DNA of 53,911 bases from Chloroflexota bacterium (GCA_028876375.1 JAGWSB010000004.1:1-53911), one strand, 5' to 3'; shown: positions 43,899 through 52,654, counted from the stretch's first letter. Numbers and translations are program-made. Notes: a model not told the origin generated them from the sequence alone.

Positions 43899-45404
43899 AT
43901 GCGACTGACAAGGATCCTTGCGCTCAACGCGCTCGTCGGAGCGGCGCTGGTGGGCGCGGCCTGCGGCCAGTCCGGACCGAGCGCCTCGCGGTCACCCGCG
44001 ACGGCGCAGCCGTCCAAGGCCGCCGGCCCGGCGACGGCGGCGCCCGGCGCCGCGGCGTCCCAGCAGGCCATGGACGTCACCGGCAAGTTCACGCTCCAGC
44101 CCGCGCACGGCCCGTGGGACACCAAGGTGACCGCGACCGCCGTGGGGCTCAAGCCGGCGACCGCGTACGACCTCGTGTGGACCGGCGCCAAGGTGCAGTG
44201 GAAGCTCTCGGATGACCGGAGCAAGTACCTCGGACGCGACTACACGACGACGAAGCAGGTGCTGCGGACGATCACGACCGATGCGGCCGGCTCCTTCGTC
44301 GCCACGTTCCCCGTCCCGCAGGGCTTCGGCTATGGGCACGACGTCCAGGTGGTCGACAAGGAGAACGTGATCCGGAACAAGAGCCTCTTCGACGTCGACA
44401 TGGTGACGACCATCACTCCGACCAGCGGACCGGTCGGCACGCCGATCACCGTCGAGGTCAAGGGCATCGGCTACCAGTCGTACCAGAACAGCTTCCAGCT
44501 CGACTACGACAACGCGTACACGGGATGGATCTCGTCCGTCACGACGGACGGCTACGCGAAGCTCGTCATCCCCGCGACCGGCGGGGTGGGCGCGCACTAC
44601 ATCACGATCGGGCACAGCGAGTTCGGCGCGCCGTATCTCAACCCGCAGCAGCAGCCCGTCGTCGCGTCGCGCCCCTTCCCGCACATCGCGTTCACCATCA
44701 CTCCCGGCGACGGCGTCGTCCCGCCTCCGGCGGCGCAGCAGGGCTTGCCGCAGATGGCCGCGAGGCCGGTGGACAAGGGCATCTGGACGTCACCCGCGGG
44801 CGCGACGGTCGGCACGCCCGCGACGCTCGAGGCGAAGGCGCTGCCCGCCGGCAGCGACGTGGAGATCCTCTGGACGACGCAGGTCGGGAACCGCTCGGTG
44901 ACGGGATTCGAGGAGCGCACGAGCACGCTCGGCAAGACGCGCACCGACGCGAACGGCGCCTTCAGCTGGTCCTTCGCGGTCCCCGACGACCTCGGCGGGT
45001 ACCACACCGTCAGCGCGAAGATCGGCGATGCCGTCGTCGCGAAGACGCAGCTCTACATCCTCGCGAGCGCACTTCCGCTCAACGTCGACCGCGGTCCATC
45101 AGGCACGACGACGACGGTGCATCTCAAGGGTGTCGGCTGGACGGAGACCGAGCAGATCTACCACCTCGTGTACGACAACGCGTTCGCGGGATACACCTGC
45201 GCGTTCCAGAGCAAGGGCGACATCACGGTGAACCTCACCGTGTCCGGCGCTCCGGGGTGGCACTTCATCGACATGTACCCGGGGATCTTCCAGGGCACCG
45301 AGACGCGGCCCGCCAACTACAAGATGCCGCAGCTCACCGCGCTCGACGACCACCCCGGTGAGAAGCTTCCGGTCTTCCGCTTCGCCTTCTTCGTGACGCA
45401 ATGA
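43899..45404 (+). CDS. Large lipoprotein with duplicated A-B-A-B Ig-like domains
   Basis: 501 residues; lipobox LVGAAC. After a Ser/Ala/Pro linker two domain types alternate: A1 (about 62-165, HGPWDTKVTATAVGLKPATA), B1 (about 172-255, SGPVGTPITVEVKGIGYQSY with QLDYDNAYTGW), A2 (about 298-385, GATVGTPATLEAKALPAGSD) and B2 (about 390-480, RGPSGTTTTVHLKGVGWTET with HLVYDNAFAGY). B1 and B2 are clear duplicates. It is the last gene of the operon and probably a surface adhesin-like or electron-transfer scaffold. The function is unknown. Confidence 0.8.
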   Translation: MRLTRILALNALVGAALVGAACGQSGPSASRSPATAQPSKAAGPATAAPGAAASQQAMDVTGKFTLQPAHGPWDTKVTATAVGLKPATAYDLVWTGAKVQWKLSDDRSKYLGRDYTTTKQVLRTITTDAAGSFVATFPVPQGFGYGHDVQVVDKENVIRNKSLFDVDMVTTITPTSGPVGTPITVEVKGIGYQSYQNSFQLDYDNAYTGWISSVTTDGYAKLVIPATGGVGAHYITIGHSEFGAPYLNPQQQPVVASRPFPHIAFTITPGDGVVPPPAAQQGLPQMAARPVDKGIWTSPAGATVGTPATLEAKALPAGSDVEILWTTQVGNRSVTGFEERTSTLGKTRTDANGAFSWSFAVPDDLGGYHTVSAKIGDAVVAKTQLYILASALPLNVDRGPSGTTTTVHLKGVGWTETEQIYHLVYDNAFAGYTCAFQSKGDITVNLTVSGAPGWHFIDMYPGIFQGTETRPANYKMPQLTALDDHPGEKLPVFRFAFFVTQ

Positions 45405-45411
45405 AAAGGAG

Positions 45412-45444
45412 CCGGTCCGCGCTCGAGCGAGGGGCGCGGATCGG
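45412..45444 (+). terminator. Hairpin terminator after the ferredoxin-NrfD operon
   Basis: CCGGTCCGCGC (45412-45422) pairs with GCGCGGATCGG (45434-45444), 11 bp with one G-U, starting 8 nt after the stop codon. No T run. Confidence 0.5.
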
Positions 45445-45576
45445 CACCACCCTTTCGCGTGGGACCGCTCCGCCGATGTGCCCGATCGCAGGGGCCGTAT
45501 GCAGGATGCCCTCGGGCCTGATAGCGCTACCGAGCACGCCGACCGCCGCGTACCGTCGGTCGCCGGAGGAATAGAG

Positions 45577-46221
45577 GTGGCAGTACACGTTCCGGCGCTT
45601 CCGCGTCCCGACGTCTGGCACCGGCGCTTCGGCCCGACGCTGGCGCTCCTCCTCGTGCTCGTTCCCTTCGCCGCCATCCTCACGGTGGCCGCGCTCTCGG
45701 CGGCGCCCGCGGACGAGACCGACGTCGCGGTCACCCTCAACGACACCGCCGCGCTCGTCGACTCCCATGCCGAGGCGATGCTCACCGTGGGGCAGCGCAT
45801 CACCGCCGCGGCGCAGGCGTCGAGCGCTTCCGACCGCCTCTCGTGGATCGCCTACGGGCAGCACATGGTCTCGGACGGCAAGGACCTGCAGGGCCTGGCT
45901 TCGCGCATGCGAGACGACGCCGTCGTCGCCGCGGAGGACCCGCTGCACAGCGGACGCAACGTCGCCGTCAGCGCGCTGCAAGCGCGCTGGGAGCAGCTGA
46001 AGGCCGACGGCCAGACGACGGCGACGCACGGTCGCGTCATGCAATCGATCACTCAGGACATGGCGCCCGCCATCTCGAGCGGCATCGTCAGCGCCGCGGA
46101 CGCGAAGAAGCTCCAGGACGCATCGACCGGGATGGTCGACGCGGGCGAGCGCATCGTGAGCGCGGCGAACGTCCTCCTCGCGTCGACGGATCAGATGCAG
46201 CGCTGGATGGGCAACCCCTAG
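45577..46221 (+). CDS. Membrane-anchored helical protein of unknown function
   Basis: 214 residues from GTG 45577 behind GGAGGA. One membrane helix (about 20-42, PTLALLLVLVPFAAILTVAA) is followed by an alpha-helical, Ala/Asp/Ser-rich outer domain (residues 45-214) of regular heptad-like pattern, similar in look to four-helix sensor or scaffold domains. No cysteines or kinase parts are present. An upstream start at 45478 is less likely because it lacks a ribosome site. Confidence 0.65.
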   Translation: MAVHVPALPRPDVWHRRFGPTLALLLVLVPFAAILTVAALSAAPADETDVAVTLNDTAALVDSHAEAMLTVGQRITAAAQASSASDRLSWIAYGQHMVSDGKDLQGLASRMRDDAVVAAEDPLHSGRNVAVSALQARWEQLKADGQTTATHGRVMQSITQDMAPAISSGIVSAADAKKLQDASTGMVDAGERIVSAANVLLASTDQMQRWMGNP

Positions 46222-46424
46222 AGCATCCCCAGCGCCGCGGCATCACTCCGCGAACGAGCTGACGAGGCGTTTGCCTCGCCCGGCCGACCGACGGCGGGCC
46301 CGGCGTGTCCCGCCACGTCCCGAACGTAGGAGGGCAGCCCGCGGCGCCACAGAGCCCGAACGACCCCGGGTAGGGGGCGGGACGGCCCTGGGGGACCGAC
46401 GATCCGAGCGCGGACTATCCGCCC
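46222..46424. promoter_or_regulatory. 203-bp spacer before the PCYCGC gene
   Basis: After a short hairpin (46263-46278) the region is GC-rich with no gene. Near the start codon lie GGGTAGGGGGCGGGACGGCCC (ending at 46387) and TATCCG (46414-46419), the latter 5 nt before the GTG at 46425, compatible with a near-leaderless start. Confidence 0.3.
46263..46278 (+). terminator. Short hairpin after the helical membrane protein
   Basis: CGAGGC (46263-46268) pairs with GCCTCG (46273-46278) around GTTT, 42 nt after the stop. Confidence 0.35.
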
Positions 46425-46892
46425 GTGCGCCGCCGCGCTTTCCTCTTCCTCGGGGCGAGCTCCCTCTCCACGGCCTGCATCCGCGCGTTGCGCACCCCCA
46501 CCGCATGGCAGTCGCAGTCGGCGCCGCCGGCGTCGAAGATGGCCGCCAACCCCAGCGCCGGGATGTGGCCGGACGCGCTGGGGGCGACGCCGGCGGCGAC
46601 GCAGGAGGCGTACAAGTGGGCCGCCGTGAACCGGGCCACTCTCCGCTACATCCCCTGCTACTGCGGCTGCGCGGGTATCGGCCACAAGGACAACTTCGAC
46701 TGCTACGTCAGCGAGATCCGCGACGGCGGCTGGCTGGTGCTCTCCGACCACGCCCTGGGCTGACGCACATGCGTGGACATCACGCGTGACGTGATGACGA
46801 GCCTCCCGACGCAGAGCCTCAAGGACATCCGAGCCGCCATCGATGCCAAGTACTCCGGCGTCGGGCGCGGGACGCCCACCATCCTCCCTTAG
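46425..46892 (+). CDS. PCYCGC-family lipoprotein, candidate selenoprotein (in-frame UGA = Sec113)
   Basis: 155 residues if UGA at 46761-46763 is read as selenocysteine; 112 if read as stop. The signal region has a lipobox-like LSTAC. The family motif PCYCGC (Cys78, 80, 82) is followed by AGIGHKDNFDCYVSE. After the UGA the same frame continues with RTCVDITRDVMTSLPTQSLK, DIRAAIDAKYSG and GTPTILP, ending at TAG 46890. In PCYCGC proteins this C-terminal part is a known continuation (HAxGCxxCVDI...IRxxIDxKY), and the UGA sits at the first Cys of that CxxC, giving U-R-T-C. A perfect 7-bp hairpin with loop CGUGA follows at 46778-46796. GTG start. Alternatives are a recent nonsense mutation or a sequencing error. 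The protein is expected outside the membrane and metal- or redox-active. Confidence 0.7.
46778..46796 (+). promoter_or_regulatory. Candidate bacterial SECIS hairpin
   Basis: CATCACG (46778-46784) and CGTGATG (46790-46796) pair over 7 bp with a five-base loop CGTGA. The loop begins 22 nt after the UGA and has G at its second position followed by U, as in the E. coli SelB-binding loop. Distance and loop fit the usual limits for bacterial SECIS elements. Confidence 0.5.
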
Positions 46893-46904
46893 GAAGGCGC
46901 TCAC

Positions 46905-46999
46905 TAAAGGTGTCCCAAAAGGTCCGGGCCGGAAGGCCCATAGGGTTGCGCCGTAGGTCCCTGTTCGCCGCCAAGCGGCGCCGACACTGTTCGGACAAG
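46905..46999 (+). promoter_or_regulatory. Possible structured leader before the REC-wHTH-PAS gene
   Basis: Contains GGGCC-GGAA-GGCCC (46926-46939, a GNRA-capped hairpin), CGCCGC-CAA-GCGGCG nearer the start codon, and outer GTGTC/GACAC segments that could enclose both. It also holds GTCCCAAAAGGTCCG, which on the reverse strand reads CGGACCTTTTGGGAC, like the DosR-type boxes elsewhere. No known riboswitch is recognised. Confidence 0.3.
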
Positions 47000-48073
47000 A
47001 TGGCCGCGCAGCACGACGGTGGACCGGTCCTGGTCGCTGAGGACGATCTCGAGCTCCTCGGCAAGCTCCGCGAGGCGCTACGCGCCGAAGACCTTCTCGT
47101 CGTCGCCTCCCGCAGCGTGCGCGCCGCGGTCGAGGCCGGCGCGTTCCACCGCCCCGCCGTCGTCGTCGTCGACCTCGGCATGGACGGCGGCCGCGGCTGG
47201 GAGCTGCTCCACGCCATGGGCAGCCGCCCCGGCACCGCGGTGCTCGCGCTCGACCGGCGCGGCGACCAGCTGGTGCGGCGTGGCGCGTTCTCCGCGGGTG
47301 CCGCCGACGTCGCCGGGCCACCGCTCGATGCGGCCGAGATCGCGGCGCGCGCGCGGTCGCTGTACCGCCGCGAACGCGGCGACGGCGACCCGGGTCCGGT
47401 GCTCCGACACCGCGACCTCGTGCTCGACGTTCCGCTCCACGAGGTGCGCGTCGGCGGTCGGCCGACCACGCTCACGCCGCAGCAGTTCGCCATCCTCCGC
47501 GCGCTCCTCGAGGCCCGCGGGGCAACGCTGCACCGCTCCCAGCTGCTCGCGCGCATCGCGGCCGTCGACGACGAGCCGCCCTCGGAGCGCGCGGTCGACC
47601 TCCACGTCTCGCGTCTGCGCCGCCGCCTCGGAGTGGGCAAGGACCACCACCGCTACATCGAGGCGGTGTACGGCATCGGCTACCGCTTGGCCGCGACGGA
47701 TGCGCCTGCCGCGCTCCCGTCCGACGTCGCGAACAGCGTTCTCGACGCGGTGACCGAAGGCGTCCTGGTGGTCGATCCGAGCATGCGCATCCGGGCCGCC
47801 AATCGCGCCGCGATGCGCACGCTCGAGCGCGAGGATCTGGTCGGCAGGCCGTGCGAAGAGGTCATGGGCTGCCGCACGCCGGAGGGGAACACGATCACCG
47901 GTCCGACGTGTCTCGGACGCGCCGTCCTCGCCGGAGGCGGAGCGATCCCGCGCGTGCCGATGTGCGTGCGATCGAACGGCTCCTTCATCGACGTCGACCT
48001 CTCGCACACCGCCGTGCACGTCGACGGCGGCAACACCCTGTTGGCCATCGAGGTCCGGCACAAGCCCGACTGA
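47000..48073 (+). CDS. REC - winged helix - PAS regulator with degenerate receiver
   Basis: 357 residues from ATG 47000. Residues 10-125 form a receiver (LVAEDDLELLGKLREAL; Asp in VVVVDLGMDGG) but the usual Lys-Pro after the last strand is absent (ADVAGPP). Next is an OmpR-type winged helix (TTLTPQQFAILRALLEARGA, VDLHVSRLRRRLG, YGIGYRL). The C-terminal third is a PAS domain (SVLDAVTEGVLVVDPSMRIR) with cysteines in PCEEVMGCRTPEG and GPTCLGRAVL. A PAS domain after the DNA-binding domain is unusual and suggests direct redox or ligand sensing. It follows the PCYCGC gene by 107 nt. Confidence 0.85.
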   Translation: MAAQHDGGPVLVAEDDLELLGKLREALRAEDLLVVASRSVRAAVEAGAFHRPAVVVVDLGMDGGRGWELLHAMGSRPGTAVLALDRRGDQLVRRGAFSAGAADVAGPPLDAAEIAARARSLYRRERGDGDPGPVLRHRDLVLDVPLHEVRVGGRPTTLTPQQFAILRALLEARGATLHRSQLLARIAAVDDEPPSERAVDLHVSRLRRRLGVGKDHHRYIEAVYGIGYRLAATDAPAALPSDVANSVLDAVTEGVLVVDPSMRIRAANRAAMRTLEREDLVGRPCEEVMGCRTPEGNTITGPTCLGRAVLAGGGAIPRVPMCVRSNGSFIDVDLSHTAVHVDGGNTLLAIEVRHKPD

Positions 48074-48097
48074 CATCGAACGGACGATCTTCGTCCG

Positions 48098-48103
48098 TAC
48101 GGT
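48098..48103 (+). promoter_or_regulatory. -10 hexamer (TACGGT) for the benzoyl-CoA reductase operon
   Basis: TACGGT ends 6 nt before ATG 48110 with no ribosome site. ACGGACGATCTTCGTCCGT just before it is an inverted repeat (ACGGACGA / TCGTCCGT around TCT), a possible operator. Confidence 0.45.
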
Positions 48104-48109
48104 GCGCGC

Positions 48110-48544
48110 ATGGCCGCATCCGGTACCCAGCTCCGACCGAGATCGCTGACCGTCGCTGACGCGGAAGCACTGGCCGCGCTTTCGCTGAAGCTGGGCGGAA
48201 GCGAGACGGTCGCGCAGTGGGTGGCCTTCTTCGGGCGTCCCCACGCCATCGCCGTCGGGTCGATCGCCGACGGCCACATCGTCGGGTACGCCGCCGGAGA
48301 GGTCCGCACCGGGTTCGGCCTGCCGAAGCCGGTCGCCTGGGTCGAGGCGTTCGGGATCGATCTCGAATACCGCGGCGCAGGTCTGGGCCGCACCCTCCTC
48401 GGCGAGCTCCTCCGTCGAGCCGCCACGCTCGGTGCGGCCCACATCTACACGCTCGTGCCCGTGCACGACCGCGTTCTCGCGCCCTTCTTCCGGCAGCTCG
48501 GCTTCCGCGACGAACCGCTCAGTTGTTTGGGGTGTTCGCTATGA
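48110..48544 (+). CDS. GNAT-family acetyltransferase heading the benzoyl-CoA reductase operon
   Basis: 144 residues. The acetyl-CoA binding motif A is VEAFGIDLEYRGAGLGRTLL (R/Q-x-x-G-x-G/A type) near residue 79-98, followed by the helix LGELLRRAATLGAAHIYTLV and the final FFRQLGFRDEPL. Its stop overlaps the ATG of the next gene (ATGA), so it is made together with the reductase subunits. It may acetylate a protein lysine, for instance to tune acyl-CoA enzymes; the substrate is unknown. Confidence 0.85.
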   Translation: MAASGTQLRPRSLTVADAEALAALSLKLGGSETVAQWVAFFGRPHAIAVGSIADGHIVGYAAGEVRTGFGLPKPVAWVEAFGIDLEYRGAGLGRTLLGELLRRAATLGAAHIYTLVPVHDRVLAPFFRQLGFRDEPLSCLGCSL

Positions 48545-49701
48545 CGATGACCTTCGAGAGCTACCGCGACGTCATCGAGGATCGTGAGTACCCGACCGTG
48601 CGCGAGTGGCGCGATCGGACCGGCGGCAAGGTGATCGGGTGCTTCCCCGTGTACGCGCCCGTCGAGGTGCCGTACAGCCTGGGGATGCTCCCGATCGGCC
48701 TCTTCGGCGGCGGCAACCGCGTGGAGATCGCCAACGCCGACTCACGGTTCCAGTCGTTCATCTGCTCGATCGTGAAGAGCACGCTCGAGCTCGGCTTCAT
48801 CGGCAAGCTCGACGTCCTCGACGGCCTGATGTTCCACTCCATCTGCGACCCGGCCCGGAACCTGGCGAGCGTGATGGGGCGGAACTTCCCGCAGCGGCCG
48901 GCGGTGTTCGTCCACCTGCCGCAGAACTTCCAGTCCCCCTTGGCCGCGCAGTACATGGCGACCGAGCTGCGGCGCGCCGCGGACGAGCTCGGCGCGATCG
49001 CCGGCCGCAAGGCCCGCGACGAGGACCTCGCCGCGGCGATCGTGGCGTACGACAAGGTGCGCGAGCTCCAGCGGCGCCTCTACGCTCTCCGCAGCTCCTC
49101 GCCGGAGCGCATCTCGACGAGCGAGCTGTACACGCTCTCGCGCCTCGCGACCCTCATGGATCCCAAGGACGTCGCCCCCATCCTCGAGGCGGCGCTCGCC
49201 GGCGCGATCAAGAGGACGGAGCGCCCCAAGGACCGCATCCGCGTCGTCCTCGCCGGATCCTTCTGCGAGCAGCCACCGCTCGAGCTCATCGAGAGCCTCG
49301 AGCAGGCCGGCTGCTACATCGTCGACGACGACTTCCTGCTCGGTTGGCGCACGCAGCGTCACCCGATCGAGGTGAACGGCGATCCTTTCCTCGCGCTCGG
49401 GAACGCGTACGTGAACGATTCACACCACCTGAGCCCCAAGCACGACCTGCGCAAGCCGCGAGCGGCGGGGCTCATCGAGAGCGCCAAGGCGAACCGCGCG
49501 GACGCGGTCATCTTCCTCGGCGCGAAGTTCTGCGAGCCCGGCCTGTTCGACTACGCGCTCTATCGGAAGGCACTCGAGACGAGCTCGATCCCGCATCTCA
49601 TGCTCGAGTTCGAAGAGAAGATGTGGCTGTACGACCGCATCCGCAGCGAGGTCGAGACGTTCGTCGAGTCGATGCTGTTTGCGGAGGCGAAAGCGTCATG
49701 A
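48541..49701 (+). CDS. bcrC: Benzoyl-CoA reductase subunit C-type (HgdA/BcrC/BadD family)
   Basis: 386 residues, the size of BcrC/BadD. Family stretches are [65 protein letters not shown] and [20 protein letters not shown]. Conserved cysteines (in FICS, SICD and FCEQ) are candidate iron-sulfur ligands. With the next gene it should form the catalytic half that reduces the aromatic ring of benzoyl-CoA at low potential. Related 2-hydroxyacyl-CoA dehydratase subunits are the main alternative. Confidence 0.85.
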   Translation: MTMTFESYRDVIEDREYPTVREWRDRTGGKVIGCFPVYAPVEVPYSLGMLPIGLFGGGNRVEIANADSRFQSFICSIVKSTLELGFIGKLDVLDGLMFHSICDPARNLASVMGRNFPQRPAVFVHLPQNFQSPLAAQYMATELRRAADELGAIAGRKARDEDLAAAIVAYDKVRELQRRLYALRSSSPERISTSELYTLSRLATLMDPKDVAPILEAALAGAIKRTERPKDRIRVVLAGSFCEQPPLELIESLEQAGCYIVDDDFLLGWRTQRHPIEVNGDPFLALGNAYVNDSHHLSPKHDLRKPRAAGLIESAKANRADAVIFLGAKFCEPGLFDYALYRKALETSSIPHLMLEFEEKMWLYDRIRSEVETFVESMLFAEAKAS

Positions 49702-51029
49702 CGCCAGCAACGACCGCGACACCGACGAAGAAGCCCGCGGCGGACGCCAAGCCCGCCGCGCCGGCGATCAAGTACCAGGGCACCGTCCACGAGCTGCAGA
49801 AGCAGCTCATGAGCAAGTACTACGCGGACCTCACGAGCATCGCCGAGGGCGGCCCCGGGCGGAGCGCGCAGCTCCTCATCGCGGGCAACCCGGTCGAGGT
49901 CCTCCGCACGTTCGACATGATCCCCGTGTTCCCCGAGATCAACGCGCTCCAGCTCGCCGTGCGCAAGAACTCGCTCCCGCTCATCCAGAAGGCCGAGGAG
50001 CTCGGGTACTCCACCGACAACTGCGCCTACGTGAAGGCCGACATCGGCATGTGGGAGAACGGCGGCAAGACGCCGTTCGCCACCATCCCCAAGCCCGACG
50101 TCCTCGTCTGCAACTACGTCGGGTGCAACGTCTACCTCAACTGGTTCGAGCATCTCGCCGAGAAGGTCGGGTCGCCGGCCATCAACATCGACATCCCGTT
50201 CATGCGGACGAAGGACGGCCAGCCCGCGGAGGGCGACGTAGAGTACGTCGTCGCGCAGCTCAAGGAGCTCGTGAAGCTCCTCGAGAAGGTCACCGGGATG
50301 CCGTTCGACGAGGACAAGTTCGTCAAGATCGTGGAGCGCTCCTCGCGCGTCGGCCAGCTGTGGTCGCAGATCCGCGACCTCACGAAGAAGCGCCCGACGC
50401 CGTACGACGCGTACTTCGACTCGGTCACGATGATGGCGCCGCTCTACTGCCTCCGCGGCACGGAGGAGGCCGTCGACTTCTTCGAGCGGACGCTCGAGGA
50501 GATGACGGCGAAGGTCGAGCGCGGCGAAGGCGCGCTCCCCGACGGGGAGAAGTTCCGCATCGTCATCGAGGGCCCGCCGCCGTGGCCCTTCCTGCGCGTC
50601 TTCCGCGACATGTTCAGCCGCTGGGGCGCGGTCGCGGTCGCCTCGACGTACGCGACGGTCGGCGGCATCTGGGAGTTCGGGTTCCATCACGACCCCGCGC
50701 ACCCGTTCGAGAGCGTGGCCAAGCACATGATCGAGGCCAACCTCTGCAACCGCTCGATGCTCCAGCGGTACGACCAGATCTGGCGGTACGCGCAGGAGTG
50801 GAGCGCCGACGCGCTCGTCATCCACTCCGTCAAGAGCTGCCGCCTCTTCTCCGCGGGGCAGGGCGACATGCGCGAGCACTTCGTGCACGACCGCGACCTG
50901 CCGACGCTGCTCATCGAGTCGGACCTCGAGGACCCGCGCTACTTCTCGCAGGCGCAGCTGCGCAACCGCATCGACGCGTTCTTCGAGGCGCTGGAGCAGA
51001 GGCGCATCACCGGAGGGAAAGCGGCATGA
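49698..51029 (+). CDS. bcrB: Benzoyl-CoA reductase subunit B-type (HgdB/BcrB/BadE family)
   Basis: 443 residues with an Ala/Lys/Pro-rich N-terminal extension of about 25 residues. Family features: [76 protein letters not shown] and [33 protein letters not shown]. Cysteines in DNC, VCNYVGC and SCRLF are likely cluster ligands. The ATG overlaps the previous stop (ATGA) and its own stop overlaps the next ATG. Confidence 0.87.
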   Translation: MTPATTATPTKKPAADAKPAAPAIKYQGTVHELQKQLMSKYYADLTSIAEGGPGRSAQLLIAGNPVEVLRTFDMIPVFPEINALQLAVRKNSLPLIQKAEELGYSTDNCAYVKADIGMWENGGKTPFATIPKPDVLVCNYVGCNVYLNWFEHLAEKVGSPAINIDIPFMRTKDGQPAEGDVEYVVAQLKELVKLLEKVTGMPFDEDKFVKIVERSSRVGQLWSQIRDLTKKRPTPYDAYFDSVTMMAPLYCLRGTEEAVDFFERTLEEMTAKVERGEGALPDGEKFRIVIEGPPPWPFLRVFRDMFSRWGAVAVASTYATVGGIWEFGFHHDPAHPFESVAKHMIEANLCNRSMLQRYDQIWRYAQEWSADALVIHSVKSCRLFSAGQGDMREHFVHDRDLPTLLIESDLEDPRYFSQAQLRNRIDAFFEALEQRRITGGKAA

Positions 51030-51838
51030 GCGAAGGGATGAGATACAGCGCGGGCGTCGACGTCGGGTCGACGCAGACCAAGGCGGTCATCCTCGACGAG
51101 ACGGGCGCCATCGTCGCGCGCGCCCTCACCGACACCGGGGCGTACCTCGTGCGCGCCGCGGAGCGCGCCTACGAGCAGGCGCTCCAGTCGGCGGGGGTCC
51201 ATCGCGAGCAGGTCGGCTACGTCATCGGCACCGGGTACGGCCGGTTCAACGTCGCGTTCGGCGACGCGCAGGTCACGGAGATCGGCTGTCACGCCAAGGG
51301 GGCGTGGTCGATCTTCCCGAACACGCGGACCGTCATCGACATCGGCGGCCAGGACACGAAGGCCATCGCCGTCTCCGACCGCGGCGAGGTGCTCGACTTC
51401 GCGATGAACGACAAGTGCGCCGCCGGGAGCGGGCGGTTCCTCACCAACTCGGCCGAAGCGTGCGGCATGGACGTGTCGCAGATGGGGGAGAAGTCCCTCA
51501 CCGCGAAGAATCCGGTGCGCCTGTCCACCGTGTGCACCGTCTTCGTCGAGTCGGACATCCTCTCGTACATGGCCCAGGGCAAGAAGATCGACGACATCCT
51601 CGCCGGCGTCCACTCCGCCATCGCGTCCCGCACCGTCGCCCTCGTGCGCCGCGTCGGCTCCAAGGAAGAGGTCACCTTCACCGGCGGCGTCTCGCGGAAC
51701 ATCGGCATGCGGCAGGCGATCGAGGAGAAGCTCGGCGTCAAGATCAACGCGAGCGGCGATTCCCACTACACGGGCGCCATCGGCGCCGCGGTCTTCGCGC
51801 TCGAGCGCATGAAGGCCGCGCCCGCCGCGGTGGCATAG
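51026..51838 (+). CDS. bcrA: Benzoyl-CoA reductase ATPase subunit A-type (BcrA/BadF/HgdC family)
   Basis: 270 residues of the BadF/BadG/BcrA/BcrD ATPase family (ASKHA fold). Nucleotide-binding segments are [24 protein letters not shown] and [12 protein letters not shown]; the subunit-bridging [4Fe-4S] cysteines are in [12 protein letters not shown] and [11 protein letters not shown]. It couples ATP hydrolysis to electron transfer into the reductase core. At 270 residues it is of the short (Bzd/HgdC-like) type rather than the 430-residue Thauera BcrA. Confidence 0.9.
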   Translation: MSEGMRYSAGVDVGSTQTKAVILDETGAIVARALTDTGAYLVRAAERAYEQALQSAGVHREQVGYVIGTGYGRFNVAFGDAQVTEIGCHAKGAWSIFPNTRTVIDIGGQDTKAIAVSDRGEVLDFAMNDKCAAGSGRFLTNSAEACGMDVSQMGEKSLTAKNPVRLSTVCTVFVESDILSYMAQGKKIDDILAGVHSAIASRTVALVRRVGSKEEVTFTGGVSRNIGMRQAIEEKLGVKINASGDSHYTGAIGAAVFALERMKAAPAAVA

Positions 51839-51847
51839 GAGGGCGGA

Positions 51848-52654
51848 ATGAGCCTCATCGCAGGGGTCGACATGGGAGCGCGCAGCGCCAAGGCGGTCGT
51901 CATCGACCGCAGCGGCGTCATGCGCGGGAACGCGATCGGCCGGATGCGTCCGGACTTCGAGGGCCTCGCGAGCGAGGTCGTCGACAAGGCGGTCGCCATG
52001 GCGGGGGCCAAGCGGAGCGACGTCGACTACGTCGCGACGACCGGCCTCGGCCGCTACAACGTGAGCTTCCGCGACATCCAGATCACCGACATCACGACCG
52101 TCGCGCGCGGCGCGGCGCACCTCTTCCCGAACACGCGCTGCGTCATCGACATCGGCGCCCAGAGCACGCGCGCGATCCGCATCCTCGAGGGCGGCCGGGT
52201 CAAGGAGTTCCGCTCCAACGACAAATGCGCCGCCGGCGCCGGCGGGTTCGCCGAGCGGACCGCGCGGTACCTCGAGGTCAAGCTCGACGACCTCGGCGCT
52301 CTCTCCGAGCACGCCGAGTCGGCGCAGGAGATCTCCTCGGTGTGCGCCGTCTTCGCCGAGTCCGAGATCATCAACCTCGTCACGGCGGGGCACTCCGTCG
52401 AGAACATCATCCGCGGCGTCCACAACTCGCTCGGCCAGCGCGCGCAGCAGCTGCTCAAGCGCGTCGGGATCGAGCCGGAGATCACGTTCGTCGGCGGGAT
52501 GGCGAAGCAGAGCGGCATGGTCAAGGCGCTCGAGGCGGCGCTCGGCATGCAGGTGAACGTCGCCGCCGACCCCGACCTCGTCGCGGCGCTCGGCGCCGCG
52601 CTCCTCGGCCTGCAGCGCTCGACGCGCGCCGGCGAGGAGAGGAGGGCCGCATGA
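51848..52654 (+). CDS. bcrD: Benzoyl-CoA reductase ATPase subunit D-type (BcrD/BadG family)
   Basis: 268 residues, paralogous to the gene before it: AGVDMGARSAKAVVIDRSG, TGLGRYNVSF, DIGAQSTRAIRI, NDKCAAGAGGFAE and SSVCAVFAESE. Two different ATPase subunits side by side are the hallmark of class I benzoyl-CoA reductase, whereas hydroxyacyl-CoA dehydratases use one homodimeric activator. It follows bcrA by 9 nt with GGAGGGCGG upstream, and its stop overlaps the next start (ATGA). Confidence 0.9.
   Translation: MSLIAGVDMGARSAKAVVIDRSGVMRGNAIGRMRPDFEGLASEVVDKAVAMAGAKRSDVDYVATTGLGRYNVSFRDIQITDITTVARGAAHLFPNTRCVIDIGAQSTRAIRILEGGRVKEFRSNDKCAAGAGGFAERTARYLEVKLDDLGALSEHAESAQEISSVCAVFAESEIINLVTAGHSVENIIRGVHNSLGQRAQQLLKRVGIEPEITFVGGMAKQSGMVKALEAALGMQVNVAADPDLVAALGAALLGLQRSTRAGEERRAA

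Noticed and set aside
46425..46763. Treating the PCYCGC gene simply as a 112-residue protein ending at the UGA
   Set aside because: The frame beyond the UGA encodes the family's normal C-terminal part and the UGA sits on a conserved Cys position, so a plain stop explains less; the pseudogene option is kept as the alternative.
46891..46999. A cyclic-di-GMP or other known riboswitch before the REC-wHTH-PAS gene
   Set aside because: Hairpins are present, but the conserved core sequences of known classes could not be matched by eye.
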